DNA from: an uncultured Bacilli bacterium
Lineage (GTDB): Bacteria; Bacillota_I; Bacilli_A; RF39; UBA660
Assembly (NCBI GenBank): GCA_934154785.1
Contig: CAKPGL010000001.1
Location: 62,001 to 126,000 of the forward strand
Direction: 5' to 3'
DNA: 64,000 nt
The notes beneath the pieces are model-generated. The model ran no database searches and was not told where the DNA came from. It saw only the letters and a list, made by a program, of their open reading frames with translations. Within the stretch, counting starts at the first letter, position 1. Each line of letters starts with the position of its first letter. The position numbers and the translations under genes are program-made. Positions 17,533 to 26,077 of the stretch are shown here, piece by piece.

Positions 17533-18258
17533 TTACCTCTTTTCAAAATACTTTAAAACTTCTTCAGTATAATTACCATCTTTATCATGAACAAATAATG
17601 GTGGTAATATTTTTAAACCTACATTACCATTTTTTGTTCCTTCGATTAAAAGGATGTTAGCTTCCTCACCAATTCTAGGATAAACTAATCTTATTTTTTT
17701 AGGTTCTATATTATTTGAACGCATTTCAACTAAGATATCTGTTAATCTATCTGGGCGATGAACAATTCCCAAGATTCCATTATTTTTTAATAATTTTCTA
17801 CTTATTTTCAATAACTGAGACAAATTTAACTTAACTTCATGACGCGCTATAGTCTTATAATCACTATTATTTAAATTAGAATTCTTATTAACTTTAAAAA
17901 ATGGAGGATTACAAGTTATTATGTCAAAAGAATCAGATTCTAAATCATTATACAAATTATTGATATCATCACAAATAACATTTATTCTTTTTTCAAGATT
18001 ATTTTCTTCCACGGACTTTTTTGCCAGATTAAAAACTTCTGGTTGCACTTCAACAGCGGTAATAGAAGCATCTGTTTTAGTAGATAAAATTAGGGGTATA
18101 GGAGCGTTACCAGTACCTATATCCAAAATATTGTTTATACCTTTATTAATTGTTATAAAATTAGGTAATAATACAGAATCTAAAGAAAAACTAAACATAT
18201 CTGTATCTTGGTAAATATACATATCCTTATAACCTAATAAATAATTCTTTACTTCCAT
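17533..18258 (-). CDS. tRNA1(Val) (adenine(37)-N6)-methyltransferase-like protein (YabB/TrmN6)
   Basis: SAM-dependent N6-adenine methyltransferase of the small class-I fold. The SAM loop LDIGTGNAPIPL and the catalytic NPPF in ITCNPPFFK mark the TrmN6/YabB family, which modifies a tRNA next to the anticodon. It has 241 residues. Its ATG follows the yaaT stop with no gap (TAAATG). In Bacillus yabA lies between these two genes; it is absent here. Confidence 0.88.
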   Translation of the reverse strand: MEVKNYLLGYKDMYIYQDTDMFSFSLDSVLLPNFITINKGINNILDIGTGNAPIPLILSTKTDASITAVEVQPEVFNLAKKSVEENNLEKRINVICDDINNLYNDLESDSFDIITCNPPFFKVNKNSNLNNSDYKTIARHEVKLNLSQLLKISRKLLKNNGILGIVHRPDRLTDILVEMRSNNIEPKKIRLVYPRIGEEANILLIEGTKNGNVGLKILPPLFVHDKDGNYTEEVLKYFEKR

Positions 18259-19038
18259 TTATTTTTGTACCTCAATTATACCTTTATCTTTTACTTCAAC
18301 ATAATATTTTTTATTTAATATATCAACCTCAGTAACTTTTCCTTCACCTTTTTCACAAGTGACAGTTTGTCCAACTTTAGGTAAACATTTTCTACATTCC
18401 TTGTAGTTTTCATCCTCGTATTTTAAGCAACATAATAAGCGACCACATAAACCATTTATTTTACTTGGATTTAGTGCTATATTTTGATTTTTTGCCATAT
18501 TAATAGAAACAGAGTCTAATTCATTTAAAAAACTAGCACAACATAATTGTCGACCACATTGACCGCAACCACCGACTTCTCTGGCCTTATCACGAGCACC
18601 AATCTGACGTAACTCAATTCTTGTTTTATATTTTGTTGCTAAAGACTTAGCTAATTCACGAAAGTCTACACGATTGTCCGCTAAGAACTTAAAAGTCAAT
18701 TGGTCTCTCGTAAGTGAATAATGACACTCTAAAATCATCATATTTAAATTTAATTTTTCTATTAATTTACGACAATAATCTAAGGCTAACTTTTCATCTT
18801 TCTGGTTCTTTTTATAACTATTAAAATCTTCTTTTGTAGCGATTCTTAATACACGTTTTAATGGGGAATGAAGTTTATCTTCAGAAATTTCAAAATTCTC
18901 AGTAACTATTTTACCAAATTCAATACCCTTTTCGGTTTCTACAACAACTGTTATATTTTTTTTGAATTTCTTACCATCTGGTAAAAAATAATATACTCTT
19001 CCTCTATTGTTAAACGTTACACCAACAACTTCAATCAT
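18259..19038 (-). CDS. ricT: PSP1-domain protein YaaT (RicT)
   Basis: Homologue of RicT, part of the Fe-S-containing RicA-RicF-RicT complex that in Bacillus helps RNase Y processing and affects sporulation and competence. The cysteine-rich PSP1 core is clear: GGCGQCGRQLCC, then GLCGRLLCCLKYE and CRKCLP. It has 259 residues. Its start codon overlaps the holB stop (ATGA). The partners RicA and RicF are not in this window. Confidence 0.93.
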   Translation of the reverse strand: MIEVVGVTFNNRGRVYYFLPDGKKFKKNITVVVETEKGIEFGKIVTENFEISEDKLHSPLKRVLRIATKEDFNSYKKNQKDEKLALDYCRKLIEKLNLNMMILECHYSLTRDQLTFKFLADNRVDFRELAKSLATKYKTRIELRQIGARDKAREVGGCGQCGRQLCCASFLNELDSVSINMAKNQNIALNPSKINGLCGRLLCCLKYEDENYKECRKCLPKVGQTVTCEKGEGKVTEVDILNKKYYVEVKDKGIIEVQK

Positions 19039-19994
19039 TTTATTTTCTCCATTTCTATAATTAAACTATCAATAAGTAGTAAACTATTTATATTATACTT
19101 TACTTTTTCTTTGCACTTTAAAATTAAATTTATTTTATCACAAAGTTTAGCGCTTGTATTATTCTTATTTATATATTCAATATCACTATCAATATCAAAT
19201 ATTTCTAGTTTATTTTTTAATTTATAAGTTAGAATATCTTTATAAAAAAGTAACATAATCTCAAGTGCATTAGTTATGTCTTCTTTTTCTTTTATTAATG
19301 AGTGCCATAATTTATTAGAAAATAATAAAGTATCAATACCATTTTTTTCATAATAACAAACAAATTCAATTACTTTATTTATAATATCACCATTTTTTGG
19401 ATTTTCAACAAATTCTTTTATAGCATTTTGGCTATTAAATAAATGATGTGCAATATTTTCAATAAGTGACATATTACTTAAATCAACTTGTCCATCTTTT
19501 AAACTAATAACTTGACAACGAGAAATTATAGTATCCAAAAGAGAATATTTATTATTTGTGACTAAGATTGCAATTATATTAGGAACTGGTTCTTCTAAAA
19601 ATTTTAAAATAGAATTGGCGGCTTGGGTATTTAATTTTTCAGCATGATTAATTATATATACTTGATTGCCACCAGTAATTGATTTTTTACTAAAGTCAAC
19701 TTGGAGATTGTCTAATTGCTCTTTTTTTATCCATATACCATCACTATCTATAATTTTTAAATCTAGATAATCATTTTTATCTATAATAGAACATTGTAGA
19801 CAATTATTGCAATTTTGAGTATTAGAGAAATTATTAGGACAAAGCAAATATTTAGCAAATGCTAAAGCCAAGTCAAAACCATTTTCATAGTTATTAGTTT
19901 CAAATAAATAAGCATGGGAAACTTTATTTCTATTTACTGAATTAAACAATATTTTGTGCGCCACAGGTTGTTCTTTAATATATTCATCAAGCAT
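19035..19994 (-). CDS. holB: DNA polymerase III delta' subunit
   Basis: Clamp-loader subunit that works with DnaX tau/gamma to place the beta clamp (dnaN, this window). It has the AAA+ fold with a zinc module (CPNNFSNTQNCNNCLQC), then YIINHAEKLNTQAANSILKFLEEP, the sensor region, and SRCQ in the arginine-finger position. The frame opens at 20012, but ATG at 19992-19994 follows GGAGGTGTGATT, giving 319 residues. It overlaps no neighbour in this form. tmk, which precedes holB in Bacillus, is absent. Confidence 0.93.
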   Translation of the reverse strand: MLDEYIKEQPVAHKILFNSVNRNKVSHAYLFETNNYENGFDLALAFAKYLLCPNNFSNTQNCNNCLQCSIIDKNDYLDLKIIDSDGIWIKKEQLDNLQVDFSKKSITGGNQVYIINHAEKLNTQAANSILKFLEEPVPNIIAILVTNNKYSLLDTIISRCQVISLKDGQVDLSNMSLIENIAHHLFNSQNAIKEFVENPKNGDIINKVIEFVCYYEKNGIDTLLFSNKLWHSLIKEKEDITNALEIMLLFYKDILTYKLKNKLEIFDIDSDIEYINKNNTSAKLCDKINLILKCKEKVKYNINSLLLIDSLIIEMEKIK

Positions 19995-20008
19995 AATCAC
20001 ACCTCCAA

Positions 20009-20197
20009 TCAAAAAACTATAACAAGTAAAAATATTAATGCCAATAGTGCTGGCATTCCTAATATAGCAACAGATAAAATAGTAATAATATTAAGTGGTA
20101 TAATACAGCCTAACGGAGAAGCAATCATATTATAACCATATAATATTAAAAAACTAGTAATAATCTTCTTTAAAATTTGAAATATCTTTTTTAGCAT
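20009..20197 (-). CDS. bofA: BofA-family integral membrane protein
   Basis: 62-residue protein with a basic N-terminus (MLKKIFQILKK) and two hydrophobic segments. The C-terminal stretch (PLNIITILSVAILGMPALL) matches the conserved part of BofA. In Bacillus BofA inhibits the SpoIVFB protease and so delays pro-sigma-K processing in the mother cell; bofA lies just downstream of recR, as here. Synteny and the motif support the call although the protein is short. Many sporulating Bacillota that lack the sigma-K checkpoint still keep bofA, so its role here is uncertain. Confidence 0.8.
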   Translation of the reverse strand: MLKKIFQILKKIITSFLILYGYNMIASPLGCIIPLNIITILSVAILGMPALLALIFLLVIVF

Positions 20198-20247
20198 TTG
20201 TCCACCTCAATTTATTTTATGAACAAAACTACTATAAATACATTAAA

Positions 20248-20850
20248 CTAATTAGAAATTTTTTTACGATCTTCTAAAGCTAATTCAAGAGTTAAAGCAT
20301 CAATATATTCCATATTTGTACCTAGTGGTACGCCATGTGCTATTTTAGAAACCACAACATCAGTACCTTCAAATAATTTGGAAATATATAGAGCTGTAGT
20401 TTCTCCTTCAATACTAGGTGTAACAGCAATAACTATTTCTTTTATGTTATCCCTTTGAACACGTTCAACTAAATCTGTAATATGTAAATCTTCTGGATTA
20501 ACACCATCTAAAGGGGAAATTAAGCCATCTAAGACGTGATACCTTCCGGTGAATGTTCCAATATTCTCAAATAAAATAACGTCCTTAGGTTGCTCTACAA
20601 CACATAAAATAGAGGTGTTGCGACAATCATCTTTACAAATATTACATATTTCATCTTCTGTAAGAGTATGGCAAACAGGGCATCTTTTTATTTTAGTTTT
20701 AACATCATTAATAGAATTAGAAAATTTTTGAGTTTTTTCTTCATCCAATGCCAAAACGGCCAAAGATAATCTTTCGGCTGTTTTTTCACCAATACCTGGC
20801 AATAGTTTAAAACTTTCAATTAAATTTTTTAATGAATTAGGATAGTTCAT
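20248..20850 (-). CDS. recR: Recombination mediator RecR
   Basis: Acts with RecO and RecF in loading RecA at gaps. Visible are the helix-hairpin-helix (LPGIGEKTAERLSL), the zinc finger (CPVCHTLTEDEICNIC) and the Toprim domain (ILCVVEQPKDVILFE with GRYHVLDGLISPLDG). It has 200 residues, a normal length. The ATG lies one base after the ebfC stop, suggesting coupled translation. The order dnaX, ebfC, recR is conserved across Bacillota. Confidence 0.97.
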   Translation of the reverse strand: MNYPNSLKNLIESFKLLPGIGEKTAERLSLAVLALDEEKTQKFSNSINDVKTKIKRCPVCHTLTEDEICNICKDDCRNTSILCVVEQPKDVILFENIGTFTGRYHVLDGLISPLDGVNPEDLHITDLVERVQRDNIKEIVIAVTPSIEGETTALYISKLFEGTDVVVSKIAHGVPLGTNMEYIDALTLELALEDRKKISN

Positions 20851-20851
20851 A

Positions 20852-21148
20852 TTAGAAAAGTCCTGGCATTCCTTGAGTGAATTTTCCTAATTTAGTTTCA
20901 GTTTCTTTATCAATCTTTTTTAAAGCATCATTTACTGCTATAACAATCATATCTTCTAACATTTCTTTTTCAGAAACATCAATAGCTTCATCATCAATAT
21001 TTACTTCTAATAATTCTTTTTTACCACTCATTACTACAGTTACAGATGAAGATTTACCTTCAAATTTCATTGCGTCTATCTTTTCCTTTTCGTTCATCAT
21101 ATCTGCCTGTAATTTTTGTGCTTGTTTCATCATTGCTTGAATATTCAT
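20852..21148 (-). CDS. ebfC: YbaB/EbfC nucleoid-associated protein
   Basis: Small DNA-binding protein between dnaX and recR. The ATG at 21146-21148 follows AGGAGAGATAGAT; the longer frame begins inside dnaX. The 98 residues start MNIQAMMKQAQKLQ and contain SSSVTVVMSGKKELLEVNIDDE, typical of the family. The true cellular role is poorly defined: it is thought to be a dimeric nucleoid-associated protein. Confidence 0.93.
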   Translation of the reverse strand: MNIQAMMKQAQKLQADMMNEKEKIDAMKFEGKSSSVTVVMSGKKELLEVNIDDEAIDVSEKEMLEDMIVIAVNDALKKIDKETETKLGKFTQGMPGLF

Positions 21149-21162
21149 ATCTATCTCTCCTA

Positions 21163-22851
21163 TCATTTTTCATATTCAATTGTTTCACCAAAAATTTCCT
21201 CTATCTCATTTTTGGGTATACTTTCTTCTTTAGAGGATATCGTTATTTCTGGTTCCTCTTTGTATTCAAAAGTTTTGGTTTTGCTATTAAATGCGGTTTT
21301 AATTTTTTCCCACTCTGTATGTTCAACACCAATTACCTTGTATTTTCTTTCAAAAAAATCATTTAATACTTGTTCAATGTTTTGTATATTGTCATTAAAT
21401 AAATCCGTACTATTTTGAGTTTCTAAAACAAAAACAATATACTCTTCGCTTGCTGCTTTTAACTCAGCATCTAGTATTATTGAAACTATTTGACTAACAT
21501 CAGGGTTCATCAATAAGGCATTTAAATTTTCAAACTCTTTTCTCAATCTAATAGTATCTGGTTTACTAAATCTAGAAAGGGTATTCCCAATTCTAATAGA
21601 TTGAATTTCGCTATAATCTTTCTGTTTAGTAACCACCTTTTCAGGGGAAGCAACAATTTTATCTTTTGTTTTTTCTTGTTCCTTATTTTCAGATGTTATA
21701 ACTTCTTTTTTAGTTACTACAGTTTTCTTTTCTTCAAAGTTAGTATTAACAGGAGTAAAACTATTTTGATTGTTAGAACTAATAATTTTTATTAGCAATA
21801 ACTCTAATAGAAATTTAGGAATATTAGATTTTTTTATTTCATTAATTTCAGCGTTAAATTTTGTTATGTAATCTATTACTTTATTTACATCAACACCATC
21901 GTACTTTTTAAATGATTCATGGTCATAATAATTATGTTCAAAATAATTAGGTGCTGTTTTATAAAGTAGAATATTTTTCAAAAACAGAACCATTTCTTCT
22001 GACATTTTTACAATATTCTTACCACTATTATAATAACTATCTATCTTTTCAAGCAGACTATCCAATTTACTGTCAAGTAGTAAATCAATAAAATTACTTA
22101 ATTCATCATGCGATAATGTACCATTAATCTCGTGAACATCTTCAACAGTAATATTATTTTCCGCATAAGATATAACTTGGTCTAGCGTTCCAATTGCATC
22201 ACGCATACCACCATCTGAAGAAATAGCAATTTCTTTTAAAGCATCTTCAGTAATAGTTATATTTTCATTACTACAAATAAATTTTAGTCTACTAAAGATA
22301 TCGTCTATACTTATTCTCTTAAAATCAAATCTTTGACATCTTGATAAAATCGTATTCGGAACTTTATGTGGTTCAGTTGTTGCTAAAATAAAAACTATAT
22401 GACTAGGTGGTTCTTCTAAGGTTTTTAATAAAGCGTTAAAAGCACCTGTAGTCAACATATGTACCTCATCAATGATATATACTTTGTATTTACTAATTGA
22501 CGGAACCAAACTAACTTTGTTTCTTATTTCCCTAATCTCATCTACACCATTATTAGATGCAGCATCTATCTCTATTATATCAACATTTTGTTTTTGATTT
22601 ATTTGCGTACAAGATACACATTTATTACAAGGCGATGTGTTTTGTAAATCACTACAATTAATTGTTTTGGCTAGTATCTTGGCTATAGATGTTTTACCCG
22701 TACCCCTAGGGCCTGTAAATAAATATGCATGACTAACATAATTATTTTTAATAGCGTTTTTTAGAGTTTGAACTATAACGTTCTGACCAACTACATCATC
22801 GAGATTTTCTGGGCGATATTTTCTATATAATGCACAGTAAGTATTTGCCAT
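21163..22851 (-). CDS. dnaX: DNA polymerase III gamma/tau subunit
   Basis: Clamp-loader ATPase and scaffold of the replisome. Walker A GPRGTGKTS, the zinc module with CNKCVSC, DEVHMLTTGAFNALLKTLEEPP and SRCQRFDF (arginine finger) are clear. At 562 residues it is close to the Bacillus tau length. The middle (about residues 365-410) is a Lys/Glu-rich linker and the C-terminus is a polymerase-binding-type domain. I did not identify a convincing frameshift site for a separate gamma product. It starts with ATG behind AGAGGTGATTAC. Confidence 0.96.
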   Translation of the reverse strand: MANTYCALYRKYRPENLDDVVGQNVIVQTLKNAIKNNYVSHAYLFTGPRGTGKTSIAKILAKTINCSDLQNTSPCNKCVSCTQINQKQNVDIIEIDAASNNGVDEIREIRNKVSLVPSISKYKVYIIDEVHMLTTGAFNALLKTLEEPPSHIVFILATTEPHKVPNTILSRCQRFDFKRISIDDIFSRLKFICSNENITITEDALKEIAISSDGGMRDAIGTLDQVISYAENNITVEDVHEINGTLSHDELSNFIDLLLDSKLDSLLEKIDSYYNSGKNIVKMSEEMVLFLKNILLYKTAPNYFEHNYYDHESFKKYDGVDVNKVIDYITKFNAEINEIKKSNIPKFLLELLLIKIISSNNQNSFTPVNTNFEEKKTVVTKKEVITSENKEQEKTKDKIVASPEKVVTKQKDYSEIQSIRIGNTLSRFSKPDTIRLRKEFENLNALLMNPDVSQIVSIILDAELKAASEEYIVFVLETQNSTDLFNDNIQNIEQVLNDFFERKYKVIGVEHTEWEKIKTAFNSKTKTFEYKEEPEITISSKEESIPKNEIEEIFGETIEYEK

Positions 22852-22880
22852 GTAATCACCTCTGATATAATTATATCATT

Positions 22881-23333
22881 TTATTTATTATTTCTCATTT
22901 GTTTAAAGAAATCTTTGAGTAATTTTTCTATTTTTTCCTGTTTATAACCGCTGTAAACAGTAACATGATGATTCATCTTATCGTTATTAAGAATTTTTTC
23001 AATTGACTCATCACAACCGAATTTTTCATTTTTTACACCATAGTATATAGTTTTTATTCTAGATTGAATTATTGCACCGGCACACATTAAACATGGCTCC
23101 ATAGTTACATACATTTCACAATCATCTAAATACCAACTGTTTAGTTTTTTACATGCTTTTTCTATCACTTCTATTTCAGCATGACGGGTTGAAATATGTT
23201 TTTTTTGCTTTTTATTATAAGATTTAGTAATTATCTTATTATGTTTAATAATAACTGCTCCTACCGGAACATCCCCACGTTTATATGCTTTTTCAGCCTC
23301 TTTAATAGCAATATCCATATATTTTTCTATCAT
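22881..23333 (-). CDS. tadA: tRNA-specific adenosine deaminase TadA
   Basis: Deaminates A34 to inosine in tRNA(Arg)ACG. Zinc and catalytic motifs HAEIEVIEKA and EPCLMCAGAI are present in 150 residues. The frame has a GTG five codons upstream, but the ATG at 23331-23333 lies behind GAGAAGTGATTAT and gives the usual N-terminus (MIEKYMDIAIKEAEKA). As in Bacillus it sits beside the SRP RNA gene and dnaX; here the RNA gene is upstream of tadA rather than between the two. Confidence 0.94.
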   Translation of the reverse strand: MIEKYMDIAIKEAEKAYKRGDVPVGAVIIKHNKIITKSYNKKQKKHISTRHAEIEVIEKACKKLNSWYLDDCEMYVTMEPCLMCAGAIIQSRIKTIYYGVKNEKFGCDESIEKILNNDKMNHHVTVYSGYKQEKIEKLLKDFFKQMRNNK

Positions 23334-23354
23334 ATAATCACTTCTCACTATCTA

Positions 23355-23370
23355 TGTTCCACGTGAAACA
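23355..23370 (+). promoter_or_regulatory. parS site 1
   Basis: TGTTCCACGTGAAACA, matching the 16-base ParB-binding parS consensus of Bacillota. It lies between tadA and the SRP RNA gene. Confidence 0.9.
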
Positions 23371-23379
23371 TACAAAAAA

Positions 23380-23453
23380 AGCACACACATTTAGGGACTC
23401 TTAAGGCTGCTACCTTCCGATTCTGACCTGGTTCAAATATAAATGTTGTGCAT
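23380..23453 (-). ncRNA. ffs: Signal recognition particle RNA (4.5S/scRNA type, no Alu domain)
   Basis: Minus-strand RNA whose hairpin tip contains the conserved Ffh-binding core GTCAGAATCGGAAGGTAGCAGC, here quoted in part as GGTCAG and GGAAGGTAGCAG (about 23407-23432). The ends GCACAACATTT and AAATGTGTGTGC pair to close the rod and are followed by seven T as terminator. At about 75 nt it is the short form with only the S-domain tip, shorter than the roughly 270-nt Bacillus scRNA. It lies between tadA and gyrA, flanked by parS sites. Confidence 0.93.
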
Positions 23454-23457
23454 ATTC

Positions 23458-23490
23458 AATATACTATATTTTAATAAATATTGCAATCAA
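23458..23490 (-). promoter_or_regulatory. Promoter of the SRP RNA gene
   Basis: On the minus strand TTGCAA (23481-23486) and TATATT (23458-23463) are 17 bases apart, with the RNA 5' end 6-8 bases downstream. An overlapping alternative is TTGATT (23485-23490) and TATAGT (23463-23468) with a 16-base spacer. Confidence 0.6.
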
Positions 23491-23530
23491 ATTTTTCAAT
23501 ATTGATTATTATAAGTGTGAATTAGCGCAA

Positions 23531-23546
23531 TGTTCCACGTGAAACA
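23531..23546 (+). promoter_or_regulatory. parS site 2
   Basis: TGTTCCACGTGAAACA, identical to site 1, upstream of the SRP RNA promoter. Confidence 0.9.
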
Positions 23547-23551
23547 TCACT

Positions 23552-23565
23552 ATTGCCCGGGAAAT
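23552..23565. promoter_or_regulatory. Near-match to the Noc-binding site
   Basis: ATTGCCCGGGAAAT differs at one base of fourteen from the Bacillus Noc consensus. It lies six bases after parS site 2. Confidence 0.45.
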
Positions 23566-23572
23566 TATAAAG

Positions 23573-23598
23573 AAAAAGAAGCAAATTTGCTTCTTTTT
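23573..23598. terminator. Intrinsic terminator of gyrA
   Basis: Perfect palindrome of 26 bases (AAAAAGAAGCAAA and its complement) with a T-run on both strands. On the minus strand it follows gyrA by about 25 bases. Confidence 0.85.
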
Positions 23599-23603
23599 AC
23601 ATA

Positions 23604-23619
23604 TGTTTCACGTGGAACA
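23604..23619 (-). promoter_or_regulatory. parS site 3 (inverted)
   Basis: TGTTTCACGTGGAACA on the plus strand, the reverse complement of sites 1 and 2, between the gyrA terminator and the gyrA stop codon. Confidence 0.9.
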
Positions 23620-23621
23620 TA

Positions 23622-26066
23622 TTATTCTGCATTTTCTGTTTGAACTTCTTCTTCGCTGTTTTTATCGATTAATGCTATTGAGCTTACTTTTTGTTCATCC
23701 TTAAGATTAATTAATCTAACGCCTTGGGCAACGCGTCCAGTTGATGAAACTTGATTACTATCAAGTCTAATTATAATTCCGCTATTAGTAATAATCATTA
23801 TATCTTCATTACCATCTACCATTTTGAATGCTACGATATTACCATTCTTTTCAGTAATATTTAATGCTTTGACGCCCTTACTACCACGGTGTGTCATACG
23901 ATATTCATCAACATCAGTACGTTTTCCATAACCATTTTCAGTAACAATTAATACTTCTTGATTATCTTGTGCTATTTCACAACCAACAACTTTGCCAGTA
24001 CCAACATCGATACCACGAACACCAGAAGCAGTACGACCCATTACACGAATTTCATTTTCATCAAATCTAATCATACGACCATTTGATGATGCAATAAGAA
24101 TTTGATTATTTCCCGAAGTTTTCTTAACAGAAATTAATTCATCATCATCTTTTAAAGTGATAGCAATCTTTCCGCCATTTCGAATACTTTCAAATTCTTC
24201 AATTTTAGTTCTCTTAATCAAACCACTTTGTGTACAAAATACAATATAATTAGATTCATCATTAGGACTAACTTTTAGCATAGCACTAATTGTTTCACCC
24301 TTATCTAAAGGTAACAAGTTAATAATAGGTAATCCTTTAGATTGTCTACTATATAAAGGTATTTCATAACCCTTATTTCTATATACACGTCCTTTATTTG
24401 TAAAGAATAATATATAATCATGAGTAGTCATAGATATTAAACTATCAACAAAGTCTTCTTCGTTAGTATTCATACCTTTAACTCCAACACCACCACGGTT
24501 TTGAGTTCTGTATGTTTCACTAGTCATTCTTTTAATATAACCCTTATTTGTCAATGTAATTACAACATCTTCTACAGGTATCAAAGACTCATCTTCAATG
24601 TACTCTATTGAAGTCATATCTATATCAGTTTTTCTCTCATCAGCGTATTTATCTTTAATTTCAAGTAATTCTTCTTTTACTACATTCAATATCTTCTCAT
24701 CACTGCTTAAAATATCCCTTAAATGTTCAATTAATTTCAATAATTGCTCTAACTCTTCTAGAATTTTATCAATTTCTAGGCCAGTTAATCTTCTTAACTT
24801 CATTTCTAGTATAGCATTACATTGAACATCATCTAAATTAAATTGAGCATTTAATTTTTCTTTAGCAATAACATCAGTTTTAGAACCTTTAATAATTTTA
24901 ATAACTTCATCAATATTATCAAGAGCTATCTTTAATCCTTCTACTATATGTTCTCTCTCTAAAGCCTTATTTAAATCAAAATTAGTTCTTCTAACAATTA
25001 CTTCTTTTTGAAAGTCAATGTAATTAGAAATAATATCTTTTAATCCAAGAATTTGTGGTTTTCCATGTAATAACATCAACATATTAATGCCATAACTAGA
25101 TTGTAACTGTGTATGCTTATATAAATTATTAAGAACAACATTAGGATTAGCATCTCTTTTTAATTCAATTACAATTTTCATACCATCTTGGAAAGATGTT
25201 TCTTCTCGTAAATCCGCTATTCCATCAATAATTTTGTCACGAACTAACTCCGCTATTCTTGTAATTAATGCGGAAGTATTTACTTGATAAGGAACTTCTG
25301 TAATAACTAATTCTGCGTGTTCCTTCTTTTCGACAATATTAACTTTACCACGTATTGTTATAGTTCCTTTTCCAGTATCATATGCTCTTTTTATACCGCT
25401 ATTTCCTAAAATAGAACCACCAGTTGGAAAATCTGGACCTTTAATATAATTCATTAATCCTAAAGTATCAATTTCAGGATTATCAATATACGCTACACAT
25501 CCATCTATTACTTCTCCTAAATTATGTGGTGGAATATTAGTAGCCATACCTACAGCGATACCCATTGTACCATTAACTAAAATATTAGGAAATCTACTAG
25601 GTAAAACTGAAGGTTCTTTCAAACTGGCATCAAAGTTATCAACAAAATCAACTGTATTTTTATTTAAATCTCTTAATAGTTCCATAGCAATTTTAGAGAT
25701 TCTTGATTCTGTATAACGATAAGCAGCTGCTGTACTACCATCTATAGCACCAAAGTTACCATGTCCATCAATAAGTGGATGACGATAACTAAAGTCTTGA
25801 GCCATACGAACCATTGCATCATATACTGCAGTATCTCCATGTGGGTGATAATTACCAATAACAGCACCTACAGTTTTAGCACATTTTACATAACCTTTAT
25901 CAGGAGTAAATCCTGATTCTAACATCGTATATAAAATTCTTCTATGTACAGGCTTTAACCCATCTCTTAAATCTGGTATTGCACGGGAAATAATTACACT
26001 CATTGAATATTCTAGAAATGATTTATTCATTTCTTCTACTATGTTTTTTTCTTCTAATCTATCCAT
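23622..26066 (-). CDS. gyrA: DNA gyrase subunit A
   Basis: Breakage-reunion subunit of gyrase. The catalytic tyrosine is Tyr118 in AAAYRYTES, within the winged-helix domain. The quinolone-region helix reads HPHGDTAVYDAMVRMAQ, so Thr79 occupies the position of E. coli Ser83. The C-terminal beta-pinwheel repeats follow, with a QNRGGVGVKG segment like the GyrA box. The frame has a GTG three codons earlier, but the ATG at 26064-26066 behind AGAGGTGATACAA is preferred, giving 814 residues. It follows gyrB by 11 bases. Confidence 0.97.
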   Translation of the reverse strand: MDRLEEKNIVEEMNKSFLEYSMSVIISRAIPDLRDGLKPVHRRILYTMLESGFTPDKGYVKCAKTVGAVIGNYHPHGDTAVYDAMVRMAQDFSYRHPLIDGHGNFGAIDGSTAAAYRYTESRISKIAMELLRDLNKNTVDFVDNFDASLKEPSVLPSRFPNILVNGTMGIAVGMATNIPPHNLGEVIDGCVAYIDNPEIDTLGLMNYIKGPDFPTGGSILGNSGIKRAYDTGKGTITIRGKVNIVEKKEHAELVITEVPYQVNTSALITRIAELVRDKIIDGIADLREETSFQDGMKIVIELKRDANPNVVLNNLYKHTQLQSSYGINMLMLLHGKPQILGLKDIISNYIDFQKEVIVRRTNFDLNKALEREHIVEGLKIALDNIDEVIKIIKGSKTDVIAKEKLNAQFNLDDVQCNAILEMKLRRLTGLEIDKILEELEQLLKLIEHLRDILSSDEKILNVVKEELLEIKDKYADERKTDIDMTSIEYIEDESLIPVEDVVITLTNKGYIKRMTSETYRTQNRGGVGVKGMNTNEEDFVDSLISMTTHDYILFFTNKGRVYRNKGYEIPLYSRQSKGLPIINLLPLDKGETISAMLKVSPNDESNYIVFCTQSGLIKRTKIEEFESIRNGGKIAITLKDDDELISVKKTSGNNQILIASSNGRMIRFDENEIRVMGRTASGVRGIDVGTGKVVGCEIAQDNQEVLIVTENGYGKRTDVDEYRMTHRGSKGVKALNITEKNGNIVAFKMVDGNEDIMIITNSGIIIRLDSNQVSSTGRVAQGVRLINLKDEQKVSSIALIDKNSEEEVQTENAE

Positions 26067-26077
26067 TTGTATCACCT

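Noticed and set aside
21046..21418. Plus-strand open frames opposite dnaX and ebfC
   Set aside because: Hydrophobic-looking antisense shadows of Lys/Glu-rich coding sequence, no ribosome sites.
21631..21720. Frameshift signal in dnaX for a gamma form
   Set aside because: The Lys/Glu-rich linker has A-rich stretches, but I could not point to a convincing slippery heptamer with a stop and a stem-loop.
25978..25991. ATTGCACGGGAAAT in gyrA as another Noc site
   Set aside because: Two mismatches including the GC core; not distinguishable from chance in coding DNA.
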